From Allium sativum (lineage: Eukaryota > Streptophyta > Magnoliopsida > Asparagales > Amaryllidaceae), in the NCBI GenBank assembly GCA_030737875.1, contig CM060926.1, forward strand, positions 316,670,922 to 316,734,921: a DNA stretch of 64,000 nucleotides. The letters are read 5' to 3'. Below are positions 22,791 to 35,499 of the stretch, piece by piece. The notes beneath the pieces are model-generated. The model was not told where the DNA came from, ran no database searches, and saw only the letters and a list, made by a program, of their open reading frames with translations. Each line of letters opens with the position of its first letter. Within the stretch, counting starts at the first letter, position 1. A program made the translations under genes and the position numbers.

Positions 22791-24565
22791 AATTATTCGA
22801 TTTCGAAATTACTTTTCAATATTCATTTTAAGATGAATAAAATCGATATAAATATCGTTCACGTCAAAATGGCGTCAATCTAATCAACACGGCTTCATAA
22901 ATTTCTATTTTCAAATATTCTATTTCAAATATTTCTTTTTTTCAAAATAGTTGTTATTATTAAAATATTTCGTTCAACACATGACCAATCTCAATGGATG
23001 AGTACTGTCAACACATGAACTTTTATTTTATAATATTCTTTATTTTTCAAATTGGAATGAGGCCCAATCAATTACCATATAAAGTTAATTATATGGATTT
23101 TCATACAACACATGTATATAATAACATTGAAAATAATCAACCATCAACCAAAGTGCACTACACTGTAAAAGCATCAAATATAGATATTCAACGCTTATAA
23201 CAGCCTGTCAATCAATCGATCGACATATTTAATCAATCAGGATGAGTGAACTTCAAATTTCATCCCAACACCCGTGTGGGGTTTCGAACAATCAAACACA
23301 TATTTTATTTGTGCTGTTGGGCGATGTGTAAAATTTATCGTCCCAATCAATGTCATTCAAATAGGTGTACATAAACAAACCGTCTGGTTTGTAAATGAAT
23401 ATTCTATTTTATTCACTTCACGTTAAAAATTATATTTTTAACGCTAAAACATTTTATTTCAACCTATGAATTTCTATTATTCATTTATTCAATAAAATGA
23501 TATTTTTATTTTTCTAACATATTTTAGAAAATTTCGGCGGCATAACGGCACGATACTAGAAACGGGACAAGGCCTAGCCTTATCCCCGGTCTAGTGAAGG
23601 CCCACGCCATTCACATATCAATTTTAATCAATTTCCAATTCAACCAATCAATCAAATCCAAATCAAATAATCTAACCAACTACACAACCAAACAAACAAG
23701 TCCATGGTATGTGGACGGGTGTCGGGTGCTTCTAATAAGCACCGTCTGCATCCTAGTATATATATATATAACTAGAAAAATAGAATTTGAGTGAGAAGTT
23801 CTCACCTATAGCTATCCTAGCTCCACAGCACTTCACTGATAGAAAACTTCATCGCTATCGCATCTTCGTCATCTTCGTTGCCCGCTTTCACTACATATGT
23901 AAAAATCGAATTTTGACTTCGTTATTCAATATATAAAAATCGAATTTTGACTTCGAAGTTCAATATATAAAAATTCTATTTTTCTATCGAAGTTCAATAT
24001 ATAAAAATTCTATTTTTCTATCGAAGTTCAATATATAAAAATTCTATTTTTAGTTCGCTATTCAATATATAAAAATCGAATTTTTATTTCAAAGTTCAAT
24101 ATATAAAAATCGTATTTTTCTATTTTAAAAATAGGATCTTTATTTTTCTAAAGTTCTAATTTTTTTCTATTTAAAGTTTAAATCCTTTTTTCTTTTAAAA
24201 TTCAAACCTTTTTCTATTAAAAGTTTAAAATAAAATCAGTTTTAAACTCTTTCGAAAATCAGTTTTCTACATCCTATAAAAAAAATCAGTTTTAACTTTA
24301 TAAAAATCAGATTTTCACTTTATATAAAAATCAGTTTTTTTTTTTTACTTCTAAAAATCAGTATTTTATACTTTATAAAATCAGTATTTCGTACCTAATT
24401 AAAATCAGCTTTCTAATCTTATTAAAATCAGTTTTCTAATCTTTTTTATAATCAGTTTTCTAATCTTTTTATAATCAGTTTTCTAATCTTATTAAAATCA
24501 GTTTTCTAATCTATAAATATAAAACAAAATAAAATATAAATAAATAAATAAAAACAAAAACTTAC

Positions 24566-24845
24566 AGCCGAGGGGGGGGGGTTTCCTGCTGAGAGTTCAA
24601 CGGAGGAGGGGGTTCGCGGGTTGTCAGGCGCGGTGGCCTGGAGGTGGGGCCAGGGGGTGAGGCTTTGGTGTCGCGTCGGGTTTTTGGGTCCAGGGGGCTG
24701 TGGGGTCGCGTCGTCGAGGTGGGTAGGGGAAGAAGGAAGGAGGAAGAAGAGGAGAGGGTGCGCCGCCTCTGGCGCGGCGGTGGCCAATCGGGGGGGCGAT
24801 GCGGTGTTAATCGCCAGCGCGATTTTTTTTTTTTTTTTTTTATAA
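24566..24845 (-). other. GC-rich exon-like island in copy 1 LTR
   Basis: About 280 bp of GC-rich sequence in an otherwise AT-rich LTR. On the minus strand it is preceded by TTTTATAAAA and a long A run, and it ends at GTAAGT (24560-24565), a consensus splice donor. A minus-strand frame stays open through it (alanine/proline-rich, no domain, no ATG at its start). I infer an exon-like leader or captured fragment. Confidence 0.45.
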
Positions 24846-25827
24846 AAGGGGGCGTTGACTGGTAAATGAAGGAGAGAGAGGGAGAAAGGTAGGTATAGGT
24901 TTAATTATATATTTTTTTATTTTATTTTTCAAAACCCTCAATGTTGACTTTTAATTCGAACACCTATCGAGGCCCAACGACTGTCGCCCCTAGCGTTTTA
25001 CCCCCATTCCGAACACAATGGGATATGTATCGCAAGCTGATTCGACTGCTTGAATCAGTTTCCTTTTGAAGTTACATTTAAATCGCTATATTGAATCTTA
25101 AACGTACATTTCAAATTACCGGGGTCACATACTAACTAGAAAAATTCCAGAAAAATATTTTCTAGCTTCGTATTGACGATACGGTCCTAACAAAACTAGT
25201 TTCGTCGAATTCTGAGACTGTTAGAAAAATGGCCAATTTCCAGTCGATTAAAATCAACTGAAAATGGTCAAACGCGTTTTCCTTTGCCCCGCTCACATAT
25301 TGATTCTAAAAATTATGAAATTTGAAACCTAGCAATAACTTCACATCCCGGACCCAACAAAACTGGTTTCGTCGAAATCCGAGGTCGTTTGCAAAATTGC
25401 TATTTTTAAGGGCCTTATATATATAAAAATATATATAAATTCCACAGCGACTATTTCTAATTTTCAACTGGACATATCTTTTGATTCCCGATATGAAATC
25501 TTGATTTTTCGGATTCGTTGGAAAGATATTCACTATTAGATTCCATTATTTTTGGGTTCACTAAAATCCGGATTGTTTTGCACCCGGTACATTCATTTGA
25601 AGTTTGAAATCGAATTATCGAACTACCGCGCCATTTTCAATTCTATTTATAATTATATATAAATATTTATATTCTAACGACGACGCGTATAATATATACG
25701 TTCGAATTCTATTCAAAATAAATTTCTCGTCGATTTTATTTAAAATAATTCATTTTAAATAATCAAAATTCGCTAAAATTTCCAAAATAAAAATTTTAAA
25801 CTGGCCCAGATTTTACGGGTTGTTACA

Positions 25828-25840
25828 ATCTCCCCCACTT
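25828..25840 (-). other. polypurine tract
   Basis: AAGTGGGGGAGAT on the minus strand, directly before the 3' LTR start TGTAACAACC. Confidence 0.85.
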
Positions 25841-26845
25841 AAAACTTTTCGTCCCCGAAAAGGAACAAAGTCGAAAGTGGTTTGATTTATCAACTCAACA
25901 TTCGATCTGGCTTTCATTCTCCAACTCTTTAGTTTCTGAGAAATTTTCAAAACTTCAAAAATTTGGCTAACACCCTAAATTTTTGAAAAATTTCGCCATA
26001 ACCTCCCCTGCACCGGGAGCATCGGGGAATTTCAAATAGCTTCCCCGGTCCTTCAGATCTCAAAAAGAAAAAGAAAAAGCCAAGCGGCTAGCCAATAGGC
26101 TCACAAAATCATCATCACCCAAACAAAACAGGAAATTATGTAGTAAACATGTACCTATTTGTCGGGCAAACAAATTTTATTCTCGGCTCTAGCCTCCTTG
26201 CTATGACCTGTTCAATGTAAGTATATGTATATGCAAGCAAATGCAACCAATTTTCAATACAATTCAATATTTGTTTCAATTAGGCATAATGGTTCAAAAT
26301 TATCAACCAAATAAACAAACAACACAATCATCAATCAATTAGTGAATTAGAGTTTCAAATTCATAATTTTGATACATAGTCAAAAATCAGGTTCTTGATG
26401 CCAAATCACAACAATAGGCCCTATCTAATTTTTGGTTCTCACACCAGTCTAATGGAAATATATAGATATCACACCTTCGTTACTCGAACATGAATACTAA
26501 TGACGACTAGTCAATCATCAGAATCATCTTCGGGCCACTAGAGTATGATTCTATATCTATCCAGTATATTAAAACTTCGAATACACGCGGATCAGACGTA
26601 TACGCAAAATCTATATATACTGGACTGTCCAACTCAATATAAATAGATAATCAAATATGAATAATTGATTTTAAATTTTCAAAACAAAATTGTTTTCATT
26701 TGAAAAATATACTCTTCACACTCGTTCTAGGATACTACTGATCCTATCTCTAACGAGTCATTCTAATTGGATATTACTAATCCAATTTCTGATGAATTCT
26801 TTCGTATGGTTCTAATGTGCCTTGTTCTCTGCTTTGTAAACCAAA

Positions 26846-26857
26846 GCTCTGATACCA
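26846..26857 (-). other. primer binding site, initiator methionine tRNA
   Basis: TGGTATCAGAGC on the minus strand, two bases after the 5' LTR end. It is the same site as in copy 2 and in the copia element. Confidence 0.9.
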
Positions 26858-29800
26858 ACTGTGAAGACCCGCAACTTCCCCGTAAAGGAAAGCGTCGGAT
26901 AGTTCGAGAACAAACCACAACAAAACGCATGCAGAAGAACATTTCATTGTATATTACAACAATGCATCAGATTACAAGAATATACAGAGTATGAATAAAT
27001 ATTACACAGAAATATCAGAGATTTAAATTACATTTAAATACATAGCAGCGGAAAATAATACAATACACAACTAGAAGAGATATGCGGATACAAAGCTTTC
27101 CGGATATCATTCCAGCTGCAAACCAGGATCCTGTGAATATAAATCTGCAAAACCAAAACTACTAGCTGCCCGTGTCGAAAATAAGGGCACCTAGAGTTTA
27201 GGTTAAAACAATAAACTCCAGGTCAGTCATGTGACTGGTGTGAGAACTAAAACAGTTATTAATCTTTATTTTAAATCATTAGGTAAATCAAGGGACCACG
27301 CCGTATAACACGGAACAGGTTTCCTCCCAAGAATACCAGTGCATAAAACAAACAGCGCAATGCTAAGTAAAGAAAAATGAAGCTGTTATAAGACCCAGGT
27401 CCCATCACACAATGCAACGCAGTCGAGGATAGGGTTTTCCCTTATAACAGCCAAAGAATGCTTGATACGTTTAAAACAAATCATTTGATACTATTATAAG
27501 TGCATAGTGCATAAACAACTTCAAATCATAAGTATCAATCATAGGCGGCATGAGCGCCCCATCCCACTATGTCGCCATATATAGGATTACAACTAAAACC
27601 GCAAATGTCACGTATTTGGAAATTGGATTTCCTTCTATGAACCGAGGCAAAAGATAGTCCTCAACCGATTCGAGACTTTCTAGCCCGAGTCTCAGGCACA
27701 GCCGCAACCGTACCTTGGATCCTCAGGGCCGGTCCACCGATGTGGATTATAATGCCTGAACAATGCGTTTCTCCGCCCTTTGGGGCGTAAATGAGCCAAC
27801 GAATGACTCCATCGGTTCGAGAAAGACCGATCAATCCGAGGCGCCTCGCAACAGCAACAACCACATAAGTCAAACTCGTCAGGGCGTGTAAAACCACTGA
27901 CGCCACTTCTAGCTAGAAAGAAAACGCATGTCCCCCCTGACGTCCGTCTCCCGTTTTTGGTTCATACCGGGTGTGAAACTCGCGAAGTTAACGTTACACA
28001 AAGCTACGCCACAAAGGTCGTGCTTTGATCATCACCACAAGACTTTGCTTTTCAACAGAAGCCTCGATCAATTGCCACTTAGGCATGCCACACAGGCAAT
28101 TCACTCCATGCGTTTGATATCCATCAATATATAACCCCTGAGCTCGTACGTCTCAGAGAAGGGCGTTAAGCAAGAGAATAAATTCTCCGCCGCCAAACAG
28201 ATATATATTTAATAGAGATCAATCACACGGACTAAAATCCAATGTCAGACACACAGTCCATTTACAAGTCCGTTCTGGGTCTGAACGAAACCGGAGGCAC
28301 CTAGTACCCCGCATATCCATCGATCTCCAAGTACGTCTGGACGATCACAAACTGTTTCCATCTTCTTGGGTGTACAGCCCAATCAAGATCATCAGTAATC
28401 ACCCAAACGACGTGAAGACCTCCGGTCTTCGACCACCGTCTTCATCTTCGACTTATCGTCGTATCAGTTATTCAGAATGGGATAAACCCGGTCTTTCCGA
28501 ATAACTCGCGTATATATTATAAAAGTGTTACACAAACACAACATACGCCTCATTCCAATTCATCAGTCACTAACCGTAAATTAATCAAGAGAATAATTTC
28601 CCAAATATTAACCCCGAAGGCCGAAACCAACATCAGATCAATATCCAGAAAATCATTCTACTTAGCTAACCGACAGTTAGTTTCTAATTTCACATTCATA
28701 GGGAAAGGTTCCCATTAATTTTATCAAAGATAAATTCTTGAATTTATTCTTTAATCTACTTTTGAATATCAATTCAAACTAGTCGGAATTAGCGAACCTT
28801 ACCGACGTAATCATTTGTTTTAATCTCCCAATCCCAACCTATTAATCCCATGAAGTAAAACTGGTAATACTTCATATCTAACACCACAGTGTTATCGGTA
28901 AATTCAATTACCATTTCACGTTCAAATCTAATTAAAGATTTAACTATCGCCTGGAGTAAAACTGGTGATACTCCATTCTCGATTTCCAATCTAATTAAAG
29001 ATTCATTAAAACTCCACTTAGTTTTAATCGTTAACTGGGTTAAAGAATCAGTGTCATTTAAAACACGGTTCACGATAAACCCAAAATCGCATTCCATTAA
29101 TTATCGGGTTAAAGAACAAGTGTTATTTAAAACACTGTTCACGATAAACCCAAAAATCAATATCAATTCTATTCCAATTAAATATTATTTAATTGGTACA
29201 CTTCATTAAATCTAAATAAAAAGATTTAATCATTTCTCAACTGGGTTCAAGAACAGTGTTAGTGAAGACACCATTCACGACAAACCCAAATCACATTCGA
29301 TATTCAATACAAGGCTCTGAATAGAAAATATATCGGCCTATATTCAATATCAAATTCTACGATTAACAAATGTCGTATTGGAAATAACGATATATATATC
29401 TATCTTTCAAATTTCCATAACAACATCTGTATAGTCACGAAATCCAACATCGAAATATTCCGAAGACAATTTCGATTCAAATCCATTCCAATGCAATCAT
29501 TGGAAATTTTGGTTAACTTCAAAACCATTTCAGATTCAATTTATTTATTTAAAAATAAATAGAATTAAAATTCTAGTTCAAAACTAGTTCATTTCGATAA
29601 AAATCTATTTTTATCTTTTCAAATATGGAGTTTTTCATCCCAATTCTTTCTAAATCATTTCTTATGATTTTACACAAATTATTACTATTTTTAATAATTT
29701 TATCAAGGCCCGTACAGTCGATTTCCATCAATGGCCATCGAACTGCACTTACAGCGACCTTTTTCGAATTTGATTTGGACGTATCTCCAAATCCAACCGT

Positions 29801-30097
29801 TAGATTTCAAATTTCTAATATTCATTAGAAAGCTCTTTTCGATACGAACCCAACGGTTCCGGTTTTAGGAGAATCCGACGGTCGGATCTCCCGTAATGTC
29901 CGTTTGAAATAAATGGTCGAAATTCGCGAACTGCCGCGGCGCGGCGCGTTCTATTCAGGCCATTATATTATATATATAATATATATATCGTCGATTTCTA
30001 TTTAAAACGAATTATATAAATAGTTTTGAATTCGTTTCAAAAACATTTTCAACTTCCTTTTCAATTCAAATCAAAATTGAATTCTTCTTTATAAATT

Positions 30098-30676
30098 CGT
30101 TTTCAATTCAATTTATTTCGAAATCGTTTTCAATTCAATTCATTTCGAAATCGTTTTCAATTCAATTCATTTCGAAATCGTTTTCAATTCAATTCATTTC
30201 GAAATCGTTTTCAATTCAATTCATTTCGAAATCGTTTTCAATTCAATTCATTTCGAAATCGTTTTCAATTCAATTCATTTCGAAATCGTTTTCAATTCAA
30301 TTTGAATTCGTTTTCAATTCAATTCATTTCGAAATCGTTTTCAATTCAATTCATTTCGAAATCGTTTTCAATTCAATTCATTTCGAAATCGGTTTCAATT
30401 CAATTCATTTCGTTTTCAATTCAATTCATTTCGAAATCGTTTTCAATTCAATTTGAATTCGTTTTCAATTCAATTCATTTCGAAATCGTTTTCAATTCAA
30501 TTCATTTCGAAATCGTTTTCAATTCAATTCATTTCGAAATCGTTTTCAATTCAATTCATTTCGTTTTCAATTCAATTCATTTCGAAATCGTTTTCAATTC
30601 AATTCATTTCGTTTTCAATTCAATTTGAATTCGTTTTCAATTCAATTCATTTCGAAATCGTTTTCAATTCAATTTG
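30098..30676 (-). repeat. 27-bp tandem array, copy 1 right LTR
   Basis: Same unit as at 22266-22790, 579 bp long, two units more than its partner. Array length changed after insertion or during reverse transcription. Confidence 0.9.
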
Positions 30677-32454
30677 AATTATTCGATTTCGAAATTACTT
30701 TTCAATATTCATTTTAAGATGAATAAAATCGATATAAATATCGTTCACGTCAAAATGGCGTCAATCTAATCAACACGGCTTCATAAATTTCTATTTTCAA
30801 ATATTCTATTTCAAATATTTCTTTTTTTCAAAATAGTTGTTATTATCAAAATATTTCGTTCAACACATGACCAATCTCAATGGATGAGTACTGTCAACAC
30901 ATGAACTTTTATTTTATAATATTCTTTATTTTTCAAATTGGAATGAGGCACAATCAATTACCATATAAAGTTAATTATATGGATTTTCATACAACACATG
31001 TATATAATAACATTGAAAATAATCAACCATCAACCAAAGTGCACTACACTGTAAAAGCATCAAATATAGATATTCAACGCTTATAACAGCCTGTCAATCA
31101 ATCGATCGACATATTTAATCAATCAGGATGAGTGAACTTCAAATTTCATCCCAACACCCGTGTGGGGTTTCGAACAATCAAACACATATTTTATTTGTGC
31201 TGTTGGACGATGTGTAAAATTTATCGTCCCAATCAATGTCATTCAAATAGGTGTACATAAACAAACCGTCTGGTTTGTAAATGAATATTCTATTTTATTC
31301 ACTTCACGTTAAAAATTATATTTTTAACGCTAAAACATTTTATTTCAACCTATGAATTTCTATTATTCATTTATTCAATAAAATGATATTTTTATTTTTC
31401 TAACATATTTTAGAAAATTTCGGCGGCATAACGGCACGATACTAGAAACGGGACAAGGCTTAGCCTTATCCCCGGTCTAGTGAAGGCCCACGCCATTCAC
31501 ATATCAATTTTAATCAATTTCCAATTCAACCAATCAATCAAATCCAAATCAAATAATCTAACCAACTACACAACCAAACAAACAAGTCCATGGTATGTGG
31601 ACGGGTGTCGGGTGCTTCTAATAAGCACCGTCTGCATCCTAGTATATATATATATAACTAGAAAAATAGAATTTGAGTGAGAAGTTCTCACCTATAGCTA
31701 TCCTAGCTCCACAGCACTTCACTGATAGAAAACTTCATCGCTATCGCATCTTCGTCATCTTCGTTGCCCGCTTTCACTACATATGTAAAAATCGAATTTT
31801 GACTTCGTTATTCAATATATAAAAATCGAATTTTGACTTCGAAGTTCAATATATAAAAATTCTATTTTTCTATCGAAGTTCAATATATAAAAATTCTATT
31901 TTTCTATCGAAGTTCAATATATAAAAATTCTATTTTTAGTTCGCTATTCAATATATAAAAATCGAATTTTTATTTCAAAGTTCAATATATAAAAATCGTA
32001 TTTTTCTATTTTAAAAATAGGATCTTTATTTTTCTAAAGTTCTAATTTTTTTCTATTTAAAGTTTAAATCCTTTTTTCTTTTAAAATTCAAACCTTTTTC
32101 TATTAAAAGTTTAAAATAAAATCAGTTTTAAACTCTTTCGAAAATCAGTTTTCTACATCCTATAAAAAAAATCAGTTTTAACTTTATAAAAATCAGATTT
32201 TCACTTTATATAAAAATCAGTTTTTTTTTTTTTTTACTTCTAAAAATCAGTATTTTATACTTTATAAAATCAGTATTTCGTACCTAATTAAAATCAGCTT
32301 TCTAATCTTATTAAAATCAGTTTTCTAATCTTTTTTATAATCAGTTTTCTAATCTTTTTATAATCAGTTTTCTAATCTTATTAAAATCAGTTTTCTAATC
32401 TATAAATATAAAACAAAATAAAATATAAATAAATAAATAAAAACAAAAACTTAC

Positions 32455-32740
32455 AGCCGAGGGGGGGGGGGGGTTTCCTGCTGAGAGTTCAACGGAGGAG
32501 GGGGTTCGCGGGTTGTCAGGCGCGGTGGCCTGGAGGTGGGGCCAGGGGGGTGAGGCTTTGGTGTCGCGTCGGGTTTTTGGGTCCAGGGGGCTGTGGGGTC
32601 GCGTCGTCGAGGTGGGTAGGGGAAGAAGGAAGGAGGAAGAAGAGGAGAGGGTGCGCCGCCTCTGGCGCGGCGGTGGCCAATCGGGGGGGGCGATGCGGTG
32701 TTAATCGCCAGCGCGATTTTTTTTTTTTTTTTATAAAAGG
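32455..32740 (-). other. GC-rich exon-like island, copy 1 right LTR
   Basis: Counterpart of 24566-24845, with the same GTAAGT donor on the minus strand (32449-32454). It differs by poly-G and poly-T lengths, which change the reading frame. This argues against a conserved protein. Confidence 0.45.
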
Positions 32741-33718
32741 GGGCGGTTACTGGTAAATGAAGGAGAGAGAGGGAGAAAGGTAGGTATAGGTTTAATTATA
32801 TATTTTTTTATTTTATTTTTCAAAACCCTCAATGTTGACTTTTAATTCGAACACCTATCGAGGCCCAACGACTGTCGCCCCTAGCGTTTTACCCCCATTC
32901 CGAACACAATGGGATATGTATCGCAAGCTGATTCGACTGCTTGAATCAGTTTCCTTTTGAAGTTACATTTAAATCGCTATATTGAATCTTAAATGTACAT
33001 TTCAAATTACCGGGGTCACATACTAACTAGAAAAATTCCAGAAAAATATTTTCTAGCTTCGTATTGACGATACGGTCCTAACAAAACTAGTTTCGTCGAA
33101 TTCTGAGACTGTTAGAAAAATGGCCAATTTCCAGTCGATTAAAATCAACTGAAAATGGTCAAACGCGTTTTCCTTTGCCCCGCTCACATATTGATTCTAA
33201 AAATTATGAAATTTGAAACCTAGCAATAACTTCACATCCCGGACCCAACAAAACTGGTTTCGTCGAAATCCGAGGTCGTTTGCAAAATTGCTATTTTTAA
33301 GGGCCTTATATATATAAAAATATATATAAATTCCACAGCGACTATTTCTAATTTTCAACTGGACATATCTTTTGATTCCCGATATGAAATCTTGATTTTT
33401 CGGATTCGTTGGAAAGATATTCACTATTAGATTCCATTATTTTTGGGTTCACTAAAATCCGGATTGTTTTGCACCCGGTACATTCATTTGAAGTTTGAAA
33501 TCGAATTATCGAACTACCGCGCCATTTTAAATTCTATTTATAATTATATATAAATATTTATATTCTAACGACGACGCGTATAATATATACGTTCGAATTC
33601 TATTCAAAATAAATTTCTCGTCGATTTTATTTAAAATAATTCATTTTAAATAATCAAAATTCGCTAAAATTGCCAAAATAAAAATTTTAAACTGGCCCAG
33701 ATTTTACGGGTTGTTACA

Positions 33719-34180
33719 CACTTCCAAATGGAAGAAAAAGAACCCATTAGTCCATATGTCCCGAAAATCATTGGATATGTCGAGTATCTTGAAAGGTTAG
33801 GATTTCTGTTGACACTTGAAGCTTAAACCGGTCTTGTTTTATAATCATTGAACAGTCACTATTCTCAATTCGTCATGAATTATCTCATGAATGAAATAGA
33901 AAAACCCTTGACTGAGTTACTAAGCATGTTAAGAACTGCTAAAAACAATATGAAGAAAGAAGAACCTGCTACCATAATGATGATATAGAAGGGGGATGCT
34001 AAAAACAATGGTAAAGGTAAGAAAAAGCAGCTTAAGAAGACTGCTACCAAGATAAATTTCTAAAAGCACTAAAGCCTAAAGGATGGGTTCCCAAAGAAGG
34101 TGTTTATCACTACCGTGGAAAGCAAGGTCACTGGAAACACAATTGTTATGCTTATTTAGAATATCTAAAGAAAAATGGAA
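33719..34180 (+). pseudogene. copia gag, C-terminal part with decayed zinc knuckle
   Basis: It resumes the gag interrupted at 19018: 'MEEKEPISPYVPKIIGYVEY' then 'LERLGF'. At about 34100-34150 'HYRGKQGHWKHNC' is a CCHC zinc knuckle that has lost its first cysteines. Several stops lie between. Confidence 0.7.
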
Positions 34181-34182
34181 GT

Positions 34183-34480
34183 TTGACTTCGCCCGAATCA
34201 GGTATAAATGTTATAAATGTTAATTTATTTACTTCTATATCTTGGGTATTAGATACTGGATGTGGATCACATATTTGTATCAATTTGCAGGAAATGCAAA
34301 AGAGTATAAATCAGGCAAAAGGAGAAGTGGACTTTCGAGTGGGAAATGGGGCAAATATTGTTGCATTAGCTATAGGAAGTTGTTGTTATCCTTACTTACT
34401 GGATTAGTTTTAGAAATAAAAGATTGTTATTATGTGCCTTCCATTAGAACAAATATTATTTCTGTATCTTGTTTGGACAA
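34183..34480 (+). pseudogene. copia protease remnant
   Basis: 'SWVLDTGCGSHIC' at about 34240-34280 is the copia aspartic protease active site (usual form WxLDTGxSxH). Downstream, after a frame change, follow 'VLEIKDCYYVPSI' and 'NIISVSCLDKLGF', the standard end of this region. Confidence 0.8.
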
Positions 34481-34612
34481 GCTTGGATTTTCATTTATAA
34501 TAAAATATAGTTGTTGTTCATTTTATTTAAATGAGATAGTTTATTGGATTGCACAATTAGTTAATAGTCTTTATATCTTAACTTTGATATGCTTGTTTAT
34601 AACATTAATGCT

Positions 34613-35480
34613 AAGCAGATTAAATCTAATGATTTAAATCCAACGTACTTTTGGAATTGTCGTTTTGGCCATATAAACAAGAAACGCATATCAAAACTCC
34701 ATAAATATGGAATTTTGAATTTATTTGATTTGAATCATATGAAGAATGCAAATCTTTTTGTTGGGCAAGATGACCAAAGCTCCTTTCACTGGACACAGTG
34801 AATGGGATAGTGATTTATTGGCCCTTATACTTAGTGATGTATGTGGACCAATGAGTACATCTGCTAGAGGTAGGTTTTATTACTTCATTACATTTACTGA
34901 TGATTTTAGTAGCTTTGTTTATGCGTATCTTATGAAATACAAATCAGAATCCTTTGAAAAGTTCAAAGAATTCAAGGATGAAGTCCAAAACCATCTTGCT
35001 AAGAATATAGAAACTCTTCAAATAGATCGAGGAGGAGAATATTTAAGCAAGAGTTTAACGATTACCTGAAAGAGTGCGGAATTGTATCACAACCCACTCC
35101 ACCAGGAACACCACAATGGAATGGTGTATCTGAATGGAGAAACCACACCTTATTAGATATGGTATGATCAATGATGAGTCATACAGATATTTCAATAAGT
35201 TTTTAGGGTTATGCCCTTGAAATAGTTACATTCATACTTAATCGTGTTCCCACTAAAATGGTTCAGAAGACGCCATATCAGATATGTACTGGGAGATATC
35301 CCCGTGTGTCTTTTATGAAGATTTAGGTATGTGAGGCGTTTGTTAAACGTCTTGCTTCGGACAAGCTTGGACCCAAATCAGATAAGTGTTAATTTGTGGG
35401 ATATCCAAAGGAAACAAAAGGATATTATTTATATAAGCCTTCTGAGAATAAAGTGTTTATTGCTTGAACTGGTATTTTTA
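34613..35480 (+). pseudogene. copia integrase remnant
   Basis: The GAG-pre-integrase segment 'FWNCRFGHINKKRISKLH' is followed by the catalytic core: 'LLALILSDVCGPMS', 'FTDDFSSFVYAYLMK' and 'IETLQIDRGGEYLS'. After a frame break comes 'NGVSEWRNHTLLDM'. The three acidic positions of the DDE triad can be assigned (DVCGP, DRGGEY, EWRN). Stops and at least two frame changes break the gene. Confidence 0.8.
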
Positions 35481-35499
35481 TGGAAAAAGAACTAGTCTC

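Larger units (their letters stand above)
19019..25827 (-). mobile_element. 3' LTR of giant element copy 1
   Basis: Plus-strand ends are TGTGAAGACCCGC and GGGTTGTTACA. Order on the plus strand: conserved end region (19019-20700), hairpin repeats (21196-21446), TA-rich spot (22130-22160), 27-bp array (22266-22790), 34-bp repeats (about 23890-24120), AAAATCAGTTTTCTAATCTT repeats (24230-24520), GC-rich island (24566-24845), and a conserved start region (24900-25827). Confidence 0.9.
25828..26859 (-). other. 1.03-kb internal domain of giant element copy 1
   Basis: It is non-coding: no retroviral motif on either strand and no long frame. On the minus strand it starts with the primer site and ends with the polypurine tract AAGTGGGGGAGAT. 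It matches the 1,026-bp internal domain of copy 2 along much of its length, for example around 'GAACAGGTCATAGCAAGG' (about 26195-26215). Confidence 0.85.
19019..33718 (-). mobile_element. giant-LTR non-autonomous retrotransposon, copy 1 (14.7 kb)
   Basis: Two direct repeats of 6,809 bp (19019-25827) and 6,859 bp (26860-33718) enclose a 1,032-bp internal domain. Read on the minus strand each LTR starts TGTAACAACCCG and ends GGGTCTTCACA. The 5-bp duplication CACTT lies on both sides (19014-19018 and 33719-33723). A primer site for initiator methionine tRNA and a polypurine tract lie at the expected internal ends, so the orientation is minus. I see no gag, protease, integrase or reverse transcriptase motif. 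Comparing the LTRs by eye I counted about two dozen substitutions plus repeat-length changes, so this insertion is older than copy 2. The design resembles LARDs, but those usually have a larger internal domain relative to the LTR. Confidence 0.9.
26860..33718 (-). mobile_element. 5' LTR of giant element copy 1
   Basis: Same order of parts as the left LTR. The 27-bp array is longer by two units, and small differences occur in poly-T, poly-G and TA runs. Scattered substitutions are mainly C/T and G/A, as expected of methylated plant DNA. Confidence 0.9.

Noticed and set aside
22443..22791. Open frames of 65-108 codons through the 27-bp array (phenylalanine/serine/isoleucine repeats)
   Set aside because: They come from a tandem repeat whose period is a multiple of three, and they change between the two LTRs. 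No domain.
19019..33718. Segmental tandem duplication instead of an LTR element
   Set aside because: The TG...CA ends, primer site, polypurine tract and perfect 5-bp target duplication, repeated in a second independent copy, fit an LTR retrotransposon.
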